This document shows positions 1 to 5,654 of a DNA stretch of 13,053 nucleotides, piece by piece. Origin of the DNA: Caldifarciminota bacterium (GTDB lineage Bacteria; Hydrothermota; Tepidihabitantia; B3-TA06); assembly GCA_014729665.1 (NCBI GenBank), contig WJJO01000116.1, forward strand, positions 1 to 13,053, in the 5' to 3' direction. The position numbers were made by a program, and so were the translations under genes. The first letter of the stretch is position 1. Each line of letters opens with the position of its first letter. The notes below the pieces were generated by a model. That model saw nothing but the letters and a program-made list of their open reading frames with translations, was not told the DNA's origin and made no database searches.

Positions 1-61
1 AGATTATAGAAATACAAACTGCTGAGATTAAAACGGTTATCAACGCCTTGCGCTTGAACAT
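1..61 (-). CDS. N-terminus of an exported protein, truncated by the window edge
   Basis: Only about 20 codons are present before the window ends. The peptide starts MFKRKALITVLISAVCISII: two Lys and one Arg followed by a hydrophobic stretch, which is the n- and h-region of a signal peptide or a lipoprotein signal. A Cys at residue 16 is present, but the residue before it is Val, so a lipobox is not convincing. Two ATG codons are adjacent (64-62 and 61-59). I chose the second because the AGGAGG at 67-72 then has a 5-nt spacer instead of 2. A clean promoter lies just upstream (88-115). The family cannot be judged from this fragment. Confidence 0.7.
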   Translation of the reverse strand, partial: MFKRKALITVLISAVCISII

Positions 62-87
62 CATTTCCTCCTCGGTTTGGTTACAAG

Positions 88-115
88 ACTATAAACTAGA
101 GGGCAGATTTGTCAA
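88..115 (-). promoter_or_regulatory. Sigma-70-like promoter for the truncated exported gene
   Basis: On the minus strand TTGACA (115-110) is followed by a 16-bp spacer and TATAGT (93-88). The expected transcription start is near 81, giving a leader of about 20 nt that contains the AGGAGG ribosome binding site at 72-67. Confidence 0.75.
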
Positions 116-224
116 GGATTGCAAGATATCAACTATTAGAGTTAATTTGCAAGCAGGTATCTTTTTCGGGCAAGGACGAAGTAAGCAAGCTATGTCATGA
201 CAACGATCAGGACGAATACCGCTG

Positions 225-519
225 TCATGAAAATTCTATAGTCAAACCTGTAGGCGGTCGAGGACCATACGGTAAAAATATTACGAGCAGGATCCTCGCG
301 ACCAGCACGGGAAATACCAAAATCCATCCGAGCCTGCGGTTTACGAGCATTCCAATAGCCGCGGCAAAGGGCAAAGGCGGCATACACGCTGCCTGAGCCA
401 GTAACCGCCTTCAAAGGTTCAAGGAGATTAGGGGATGCGTTATCAATTATGGAAGATACAATCCCAAAAATTATTACAAAACCGAAGACGTAGTTGAAGG
501 CCGTAAGGAAGTCGGTGTG
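225..519 (-). pseudogene. Broken small membrane-protein ORF, frameshifted and without a start codon
   Basis: Directly after the stop of the neighbouring lipoprotein gene the minus strand stays open in the same frame without an ATG or GTG. It reads as a hydrophobic segment (FNYVFGFVIIFGIVSSIID) and continues to about AVTGSGSVYAAFAL near 370. After that point the membrane-like reading moves to another frame, PFAAAIGMLVNRR then GWILVFPVLVARILLVIFL, and stops at 225-227. Joined, the two parts would make a protein of about 95 residues with two or three membrane segments. The second part alone could start at an ATG at 383 (52 aa), but it has only a weak upstream SD. I read this as a decayed gene or a sequence error. 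No other gene is supported between 65 and 519; the plus-strand ORF there shows no protein-like features. Confidence 0.35.
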
Positions 520-1077
520 TTACGGGTGGTAAAGGGTTTCCATGTGGGTCTCGTATATCTGCTGAAGCTTCGGTGTAAGGTTGGAAAGCCGGATGATGTT
601 CGATTCGAGCACCTGTATTCGCTCCTCCAGGCTTATTGTGTCTTCGGGGGGTATGTACTCGCCTTCGACAGTCTTGGGAACAACGTCATGGAAATCTTTG
701 ATATGTCTTGCGTAGACCTTTTGATAGGTTTTAGAAAACGAAAAAAGGTATGTAGTCCAATCCTCGAGGTCTTCGAGTTTTTTGTAAGACGAGGCCGGTT
801 TATCTGCCCTTTTGAAGACCTCATCTGAGAGATAGAGTACGCGGTATCTGCTTTCTTCGTGTTTTTTTACGTGGTGAAAATCCTCCAGATGGTAATTGTA
901 CTCGGTTTGCAGATCCAGAAGGTCGGTCGACAGCCTCAATAGGTTGTCTTTGATTATCTCGAGACGTTCTTTCTGCGCCGAAGTTATTTTAGTCGACTTC
1001 ATTGCAGCACAGCCGGTCAAGATCAGTGCGAAAACGACTACGGCTCGGGAAAGTGCAATGTACGTAGATTTTTTCAT
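520..1077 (-). CDS. Lipoprotein of the triple H-x4-H family (member A)
   Basis: This is a 185-aa protein of unknown function. Residues 1-22 are a lipoprotein signal with lipobox LTGC (Cys23), so the mature protein is probably lipid-anchored in the envelope. The rest looks helical, charged and aromatic. It has three copies of an aromatic-x2-His-x4-His motif: YNYHLEDFH (H63/H68), YARHIKDFH (H125/H130) and YETHMETLYH at the C-terminus (H178/H184, one residue longer than the others). It also contains the segment LESNIIR (158-164), shared with its tandem neighbour. The start is supported by AAGGAG at 1086-1091, 8 nt before the ATG. Only 15 nt separate it from the upstream paralogue, whose double stop TAATAA overlaps this SD, so the two are co-transcribed. 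The histidine pairs suggest metal or cofactor binding, but that is inference. Confidence 0.93.
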   Translation of the reverse strand: MKKSTYIALSRAVVVFALILTGCAAMKSTKITSAQKERLEIIKDNLLRLSTDLLDLQTEYNYHLEDFHHVKKHEESRYRVLYLSDEVFKRADKPASSYKKLEDLEDWTTYLFSFSKTYQKVYARHIKDFHDVVPKTVEGEYIPPEDTISLEERIQVLESNIIRLSNLTPKLQQIYETHMETLYHP

Positions 1078-1092
1078 AAGTAGTGCTCCTTA

Positions 1093-1674
1093 TTACCTGC
1101 CGTGGAACTCTTCGGCGTGTGTGTTGTACATCTTCTCAAGCTTATGAAAATATTCGGAGAAACGGATAACGTTGGATTCAAGTGTTTGCAGTCTGACTTC
1201 AAACTCCCGAGGCGATAGGGGTTCTGAATAATCGATATCGATATCCAGGGGTAAGGCTTCGTGAAAAGACCTAACGTGGGCAAGGTAGGTATCCTGAAAT
1301 GTTACCGAACAGGAGAATAAGGTCTGACCCCATGCTTCGAGTTGCTTGAACCTATGCCCGGGAGTCACAGATATCCTTGCCTTCTTCAAAATACCCCTGG
1401 TTACGCAATCTACGTAATACCTGCTTTCTTGAACCGGGTCGATGCCGTGTTCGTTGTAAAGATGCATGTTGTAGTCGTCCAGGAATAGGACGTAGTTCTT
1501 GGTCAACCTGTAAAGGTCATCCTCTATCGAATCCATCCTGCCCTTCTGACCGGTATTCACCCTGGCAAGCATTATGGGACAACCGATAGACAGGAATGAC
1601 AAGGTTATAATCGCCATAACCAGCACCATCCTGAAAACTTTCACTAATCCCACACTTGATGTAGTACGTCTCAT
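1093..1674 (-). CDS. Lipoprotein of the triple H-x4-H family (member B)
   Basis: A 193-aa exported protein, the closest relative of member A next door. The N-terminus has basic residues, a hydrophobic stretch (about 16-30) and a lipobox-like FLSIGC with Cys32, so lipid anchoring is likely though the -3 residue is Ser. Motif copies are YNMHLYNEH (H71/H76), YLAHVRSFHEALP (H133/H138) and YNTHAEEFH (H186/H191), two residues before the C-terminus. LESNVIRF (166-173) matches LESNIIRL in member A. The start at 1674 is set by AAGGAGG with a 6-nt spacer. It is the first gene of a two-gene operon with its own promoter at 1699-1726. No known domain is recognised; the function is unknown. Confidence 0.93.
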   Translation of the reverse strand: MRRTTSSVGLVKVFRMVLVMAIITLSFLSIGCPIMLARVNTGQKGRMDSIEDDLYRLTKNYVLFLDDYNMHLYNEHGIDPVQESRYYVDCVTRGILKKARISVTPGHRFKQLEAWGQTLFSCSVTFQDTYLAHVRSFHEALPLDIDIDYSEPLSPREFEVRLQTLESNVIRFSEYFHKLEKMYNTHAEEFHGR

Positions 1675-1698
1675 TCTGCGCCTCCTTGGCTGTGTTTG

Positions 1699-1726
1699 AG
1701 GATACTTGCCGTGGGTCGGTTGTCAA
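1699..1726 (-). promoter_or_regulatory. Promoter of the tandem lipoprotein operon
   Basis: On the minus strand TTGACA (1726-1721), a 16-bp spacer, then TATCCT (1704-1699). The expected start is near 1692, which leaves a short leader carrying the AAGGAGG of the first gene. It lies directly after a terminator hairpin, which isolates this operon from upstream genes. Confidence 0.75.
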
Positions 1727-1733
1727 GATAAGA

Positions 1734-1755
1734 AAGCAGGCCTTACGGCCTGCTT
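1734..1755 (-). terminator. Rho-independent terminator after the 46-aa gene
   Basis: A perfect 9-bp stem (AAGCAGGCC with GGCCTGCTT) and a 4-nt loop. On the minus strand it is followed by a U-rich tract (TCTTATCTT); on the plus strand the following bases are not T-rich, so termination is assigned to minus-strand transcripts. It sits about 57 nt after the stop of the small gene at 1812-1952 and just before the next promoter. Confidence 0.75.
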
Positions 1756-1811
1756 CGTAAATCGGCTGCCAAACGTGTCAGTGCTTGTTAAAGCATCTCC
1801 GAAAAGAAATC

Positions 1812-1952
1812 CTAATTGATGCTGGGGGGGTGGTTCTCGTCTGTCGAAACGGTAACTACAACCCCTGAGGCGCCTTCATCCACCGATCGAACCTTATAGC
1901 CCATTGCCTTGAGAACCTTTCGAAGTTCTTTCGTTTCTTCCGAATTTTCCAT
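1812..1952 (-). CDS. Hypothetical 46-aa soluble protein
   Basis: This short gene is supported by its expression signals. ATG at 1952 is preceded by AGGAGG (1966-1961) with an 8-nt spacer, a perfect TATAAT lies about 30 nt upstream, and a strong terminator follows the stop. The product begins MENSEETKELRKVLKAMGYK, an acidic then basic amphipathic helix, followed by a strand-turn-strand pattern around VRSV and GVVVTV, and a polar tail DENHPPSIN. There is no signal peptide, membrane segment or Cys. The tail is encoded across a run of seven C residues (minus strand), so a length error there would change the last few residues. I do not recognise the family. Function unknown. Confidence 0.75.
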   Translation of the reverse strand: MENSEETKELRKVLKAMGYKVRSVDEGASGVVVTVSTDENHPPSIN

Positions 1953-1980
1953 CGCAACTACCTCCTAGTAGCGTCTCCCT

Positions 1981-2012
1981 ATTATACCGTTTAGACACCG
2001 AATTGTTCCAAA
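1981..2012 (-). promoter_or_regulatory. Promoter of the 46-aa gene
   Basis: A perfect TATAAT -10 box lies at 1986-1981 on the minus strand. The -35 region is weak: TTGGAA with a 19-bp spacer or GGAACA with 17 bp. The predicted start near 1974 gives a leader of about 22 nt holding the AGGAGG. Confidence 0.55.
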
Positions 2013-2015
2013 GGT

Positions 2016-2240
2016 TTAACCCCTCCTGGAAAGGAAAAGTACAAGAGTCAATCCTCCGAGAAAGAGTGTGGCCATGATACCCAGAACGAGCGCAATTGAG
2101 GTTTTCTGCCGGGCACCCGGGTAGGATTCCTGGCTTTGTTGATATGAGTCCGGGCTGGACCGACGGTAACGGAATTCGTAAGTGGACTCCGAGTAGGCTT
2201 GGCTATCGTCGTCGATGAAGGGATATTCCTCCCTGCGCTC
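2016..2240 (-). CDS. Small tail-anchored membrane protein, start codon unclear
   Basis: The open frame encodes about 70 residues that read like a real protein. A hydrophilic part rich in Tyr, Ser, Glu and Gln (REEYPFIDDDSQAYSEST, then YEFRYRRSSPDSYQQSQESY) is followed by one C-terminal membrane segment (SIALVLGIMATLFLGG, TLVLFL) and a short basic tail SRRG. No ATG, GTG or TTG exists in frame between an upstream TGA (2246-2244) and the membrane segment. An AAAGGAG lies at 2243-2237, where one would expect a start soon after, near GAG or GAA at 2231-2226. An ATG at 2247 is in another frame and stops after 14 codons. So this is either a non-canonical start, a frameshift near the start, or a recently inactivated gene. 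A weak candidate promoter (TTTACT, 17 bp, TACAAT) lies at 2321-2293. Confidence 0.5.
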   Translation of the reverse strand, partial: ERREEYPFIDDDSQAYSESTYEFRYRRSSPDSYQQSQESYPGARQKTSIALVLGIMATLFLGGLTLVLFLSRRG

Positions 2241-2341
2241 CTTTCATAATGATACAGTAAGGAATTGACCGTTATTCATGCTATTTGACGGGATTGTAAT
2301 GGTATTCGTTCGCTGAGTAAACGGTTTAAGTTTGCCTACCG

Positions 2342-2641
2342 CTAATAAAGAGCGGGATTATCTAGATAAAAGAACCTCCATATAACGTAGGCAAGAGAGA
2401 TAAGGAAGGCGAGTATCGAAAGAATCGAAAAGAAAACACCTGCGCCTGATATCCTGCGTTTCTTGATAGCAACAGTGCCTCCCTGCTTTAGGTAGGACTG
2501 TGCCCATGGTGAGGTTTGGATGGAGTGTTCGTAGTATTCGCGGCCTATGGCAATCCTTCTGCCCGAGTAGACGATTAGGTTGACCGCAACTGCAGCCGCG
2601 CCTACGGTCACCGGCAGGATGATAAGTGCGTATCTGTTCAT
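2342..2641 (-). CDS. Small two-TM membrane protein
   Basis: A 99-aa protein with two membrane segments, one at about residues 5-25 (ALIILPVTVGAAAVAVNLIV) and one at about 68-90 (GVFFSILSILAFLISLAYVI). A polar basic loop between them contains EYYEHSIQTSPWAQSYLKQ and KKRRIS. No domain is recognised. It follows the beta-rich lipoprotein gene by 44 nt and is probably transcribed with it. There is no clear Shine-Dalgarno before the ATG. A weak promoter (CTGAAA, 18 bp, TACAAT) overlaps the end of the upstream gene. Function unknown; a membrane partner for the neighbouring envelope proteins is possible by position only. Confidence 0.8.
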   Translation of the reverse strand: MNRYALIILPVTVGAAAVAVNLIVYSGRRIAIGREYYEHSIQTSPWAQSYLKQGGTVAIKKRRISGAGVFFSILSILAFLISLAYVIWRFFYLDNPALY

Positions 2642-2685
2642 TTCAAATCTACTTCGTGTATTGTATTAATAATACCGGATTATTT

Positions 2686-3267
2686 TCAGTACCCAATCGA
2701 GATACCAGAACCTCCCAGGAGACCCGACCAGTAGCCTTCCCATAGGAGGAAAAGGCCGCCAACTTTGACATACAATGAGAAGATATCCAGGGGTCCACCT
2801 TTCACGCCACCCACAGTTGTAAATACGGGTAAGATATCCCAGTTGTTTTCCGGGACACCTGTGAATCTGAGGACTGCGTACGGGGTTACGTATTTGGTCG
2901 GATAACCTGAGTATAGAGAACCCTCAAAACCTGCGATACCGGGAAGTCCTCCACCGTCTACACTAACCGCAAAGACCTTTCCGTATCCTCCTCCCAATCC
3001 TGCCGCGAAGCAATCGTTAAACATGTATTTCCCGTCAATCTTGACGCCCAATCCCAAAACGTGCACACCGACATCGATTCTGGGCGTTATACCTATACGC
3101 ACCCAGGCCCCGGGCGCAACGGATAAATCATCCGGCAACGCGGTGCCTCCTGCACCCACTGATACCTTTCCGGACCGTACCGTTTGAGGAGTCTGTAGAT
3201 GGTAAAACGCACATGAGGGTAATGTAGTCAGAATACAGGCAAGCGATATTCTTACCAAAGCCTTCAC
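2686..3267 (-). CDS. Predicted beta-rich outer-membrane-like lipoprotein
   Basis: A 193-aa protein. I place the start at GTG 3267 because AAGGAGG lies 4 nt before it; an upstream in-frame GTG at 3285 lacks an SD and would place that SD inside the gene. The N-terminus MKALVRISLACILTTLPSC ends in a lipobox-like LPSC (Cys19). The mature part is rich in Gly, Val and aromatic residues with alternating hydrophobic patterns (KVSVGAGG, IDVGVHVLGLGV, AAGLGGGYGKVFAVSV). It ends in the aromatic-terminal segment GSGISIGY, as many outer-membrane barrels do. I infer a small barrel or beta-sandwich in the outer membrane. It lies 54 nt after the stop of a family lipoprotein and is probably in the same operon. 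Confidence 0.85.
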   Translation of the reverse strand: MKALVRISLACILTTLPSCAFYHLQTPQTVRSGKVSVGAGGTALPDDLSVAPGAWVRIGITPRIDVGVHVLGLGVKIDGKYMFNDCFAAGLGGGYGKVFAVSVDGGGLPGIAGFEGSLYSGYPTKYVTPYAVLRFTGVPENNWDILPVFTTVGGVKGGPLDIFSLYVKVGGLFLLWEGYWSGLLGGSGISIGY

Positions 3268-3321
3268 AAATCCTCCTTTTTTCACAATCCTGTTAGGACG
3301 AAATTTACAAATCCTGACTTC

Positions 3322-3879
3322 TCAGTGTAATCCCCCTATATGACCGTGGAAGTTCCTGTCCATCTCATCTAAGGCGGCACGGAACCACTCCATATTCTCC
3401 TCGATCATCGGGACTTTCAGTTCCCATGCCTCGTGTTTCGGGATTGGCTGAAATCCTTCGGGCATCGGCAGGCCCGGTTCTTCATGGAAGGCCTCAAGAT
3501 GCCCTGCAAACTTTGCATACATGATACCCAGACAATCCGCAAGAAGCTCCTGCCGATGCCTGAGAAACTCCACCCTTTCGGGCAGATGCACCGGAGGTAT
3601 GGGCGTACCGAGCTCTTCGTGCGGGCATTCGATAAGCATCTCGTCCTTGACTTCCTGGGGTTCCGGTTCGTGCAGTTCGAATATATGCTGGTTGTACTGG
3701 TCTTTTAACTCCGAATAGATACGGACTAACTCCCCGAACTCCTCTTCGACTGCGTTGAAACTTACCTCGAGGTCTGCATCGAAATCCGGCGGCGGTTCAG
3801 GGACCTTTTTAATGAAGATGCAGTTCACGGATAACACGGTTAAAGTAAGGAAAACAACGAAAGGTAACGTATTCTTCAT
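3322..3879 (-). CDS. Lipoprotein of the triple H-x4-H family (member C)
   Basis: A 185-aa exported protein. The start at 3879 is set by AAGGAGG 5-7 nt upstream; an earlier in-frame ATG at 3909 would overlap the promoter and disturb the signal peptide. Residues 1-20 form a signal (FVVFLTLTVLSVNC) with Cys20 as a possible but atypical lipid site. A Pro-rich linker follows (VPEPPPDFDAD), then a helical region. Motif copies are YNQHIFELH (H65/H70), FAGHLEAFHEEPG (H127/H132) and FHGHIGGLH (H180/H185), the last His being the final residue. The spacing between copies (62 and 53 residues) equals that of members A and B although the rest of the sequence differs strongly. EENMEWF corresponds to the ESN segment of A and B. 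Function unknown. It heads an operon with the beta-rich lipoprotein. Confidence 0.92.
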   Translation of the reverse strand: MKNTLPFVVFLTLTVLSVNCIFIKKVPEPPPDFDADLEVSFNAVEEEFGELVRIYSELKDQYNQHIFELHEPEPQEVKDEMLIECPHEELGTPIPPVHLPERVEFLRHRQELLADCLGIMYAKFAGHLEAFHEEPGLPMPEGFQPIPKHEAWELKVPMIEENMEWFRAALDEMDRNFHGHIGGLH

Positions 3880-3906
3880 TATCTCCTCCTTGAGTGAATT
3901 ACCTGC

Positions 3907-3934
3907 CATATTTTGAGCAGGTGCAACGTGTCAA
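3907..3934 (-). promoter_or_regulatory. Possible promoter of the member C operon
   Basis: A perfect TTGACA (3934-3929) on the minus strand is followed at 16 bp by AATATG, a poor -10 match (3 of 6). The position between the stop of the TldE-like gene and the SD of member C, and the same 16-bp geometry as the other promoters, make it plausible. Confidence 0.45.
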
Positions 3935-3958
3935 TTAAGAAGTTAGCGATGCTGTTTT

Positions 3959-5644
3959 CTACTCGACAGCCTCTCCGGGTGCCGGCAGTATGGGCTGGGT
4001 CTGCTCACCGCCTGACGCCTTGCGAACCTCGAGTTCGGACACGAGGATAGATGGAGCAACTATGGATGCAGTGCCGTAATCAACAGTCCATACACCGGGA
4101 TCATTGCCTAAAGCTTTAATCTTTGAAAGCATCGACAACGGGGAACCAGCCATTACCTCCATTCCTCTTTCCAGTTCCTGCCTGCCGTCGGTATATACCT
4201 TGTAAACCTCGACCGGCTTGAACCGGCTCATCGCCGGTCTGCCGCCTCCGTCCGAACCTGAGCTTGTAAAGACAACACCGCTCACGCTCGATTCAGGGAG
4301 TAAGGCCGATGTAACCATGTACCCGTAGGATTTTCCCTGCTTTCTGCATTCGGACATCAAACGGTTCTTCAACTGTGGGAAGCTTTGCGGAGAGGAGGAT
4401 TTAACGAAGAGGTTACCGGCCTGAACACCATTGGTCCTTCCATGTCCGTTGGACTTCTCGAAACCCTTTACGGGCGAACGCGAAAGGAGGAAACCGCGAA
4501 GCACGCCGTTTTCAACAAGGTCAACCCTCCGGGCGGCAACACCCTGGTTGTCGAACTGGTAATGCCCTGCCAGGGCCTGCCTTTGATAAGAATCCAAGGC
4601 GGGATCGTCAAAAACCGATATCGATGCAGACATGATTCTCTGGCCTACCTTGTTCTTCAGCTCACCACCGTCTTTCCACAGTTTCTTGCTGGCCGAAAGC
4701 AGGGGCACCAGGACTTCGGCAACGAACGCTCCGGAACCGGGGGAGGCAATTAAAACGGGTCCTATGTAAGATTCGCACTCCTCGGCTTGCTTTAGTGCGG
4801 TAAGCCTATCTGCCATATCCGCAATCTCGGCCTCTATCCGAGGGAAATCGAAATCACCGTCTGTAGAGCAGAACTTCAGATGGTCGGTTAAAGGCATGCC
4901 GTCGTCGCTTCTGGACTGGACCTCTATATCTATTGAGTAAAGTGCATTACCTTTTTGTATCTTGGAGCCTTCGGAATTAACAAAGTAATTGTTTTTAGCC
5001 CTGGCCTTGAACCCGACCCTTGAGATGGTAATATCCTCGTATTCGGTAAAGAGTTTTGAGAGGTTCTTGATACGCTGCTCCCAAGCATTTCGATCGATTG
5101 ATAGGCTTACCTCGTCTCCTGCGTAGACTTCGGGTTCTTCCTTGCTGAAATCGGGTGTTGTATCTTCGGCGTCCTCGACGCTTAAGGCCTTCTCCTTCTT
5201 CTTGTTGCCGTAATCCTCGAGTGCCTTCTTGTATTTATGATCGGTAACCAGCCACAACCTGTGTTTGAGGGCTACGGTATCATCGTCTATGGGCACCTGC
5301 ATATTCCGATACTTCCGGTCCTCGTCCTCGAGCTGCCACCACTTCTTTTCCTTTCCGCCGGAGTTATCGAACTCGTAATCCCCGACCCTGACATCGACGT
5401 TAAGTACACGGTAGTGACCATCGTCTTGATCGGTTAAACAACCCATACTGGCCTCTAATGCAAAACTGGCGTATTCGTAAACCCAGTAGCTTATGAAATA
5501 AGGCCTTTCGCCTTCTTCCATAACCAGGTTTTCCATGGAGCGATTGAGTTCAGATTGCATAGCCGAAAGGATAACGTTTTCTCCGGAAGCCCGAGATATG
5601 CATACTGCGATCAAGCTGAGGATTAACGCTTTAACAAATTTCAT
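3959..5644 (-). CDS. Exported TldD/PmbA-family protein, catalytic site lost (TldE-like partner)
   Basis: A 561-aa paralogue of the gene just upstream. The start at 5644 is supported by AAGGAGG with a 5-nt spacer; the frame is open further upstream but overlaps the preceding gene. Residues 1-20 are a secretory signal (MKFVKALILSLIAVCISRAS, then GEN). The family core is clear: PYFISYW (48-54), VRVGDYEFDN (85-94), YIGPVLI (293-299), DDPALDSYQRQALAGHY, and the Arg/Pro-Val-Lys-Gly-Phe ... SNGHGR segment (391-403). Where the active paralogue has HETYGH this one reads AEVLVP (309-314), so both zinc His residues are gone. The Cys ligand is also replaced (DYGTASIVAPS). In the known TldD/TldE heterodimer, TldE likewise lacks the motif. 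I infer a structural partner in a periplasmic complex. The 10-nt gap to the catalytic gene supports co-expression. Confidence 0.9.
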   Translation of the reverse strand: MKFVKALILSLIAVCISRASGENVILSAMQSELNRSMENLVMEEGERPYFISYWVYEYASFALEASMGCLTDQDDGHYRVLNVDVRVGDYEFDNSGGKEKKWWQLEDEDRKYRNMQVPIDDDTVALKHRLWLVTDHKYKKALEDYGNKKKEKALSVEDAEDTTPDFSKEEPEVYAGDEVSLSIDRNAWEQRIKNLSKLFTEYEDITISRVGFKARAKNNYFVNSEGSKIQKGNALYSIDIEVQSRSDDGMPLTDHLKFCSTDGDFDFPRIEAEIADMADRLTALKQAEECESYIGPVLIASPGSGAFVAEVLVPLLSASKKLWKDGGELKNKVGQRIMSASISVFDDPALDSYQRQALAGHYQFDNQGVAARRVDLVENGVLRGFLLSRSPVKGFEKSNGHGRTNGVQAGNLFVKSSSPQSFPQLKNRLMSECRKQGKSYGYMVTSALLPESSVSGVVFTSSGSDGGGRPAMSRFKPVEVYKVYTDGRQELERGMEVMAGSPLSMLSKIKALGNDPGVWTVDYGTASIVAPSILVSELEVRKASGGEQTQPILPAPGEAVE

Positions 5645-5654
5645 CTTATCCTCC

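Noticed and set aside
109..396. A 95-aa plus-strand ORF
   Set aside because: No RBS, no domain-like sequence, and it covers the promoter of the minus-strand gene at its start.
190..414. A 74-aa minus-strand ORF from a TTG
   Set aside because: No SD; past residue 20 the sequence loses protein character while another frame becomes membrane-like, so it is only part of the broken ORF.
1812..1952. Reading the 46-aa protein as a RiPP precursor matured by the TldD/E-like pair
   Set aside because: TldD/E can process such peptides, but there is no modification enzyme nearby, no Cys or repeated core, the genes are 2 kb apart, and the protease is exported while the peptide has no signal.
3268..3285. 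An earlier GTG for the beta-rich lipoprotein
   Set aside because: The SD AAGGAGG lies between it and the GTG at 3267; starting at 3267 gives a normal signal peptide.
3880..3909. An earlier ATG for member C (3909)
   Set aside because: It falls in the promoter region, lacks an SD, and puts the AAGGAGG of the real start inside the gene.
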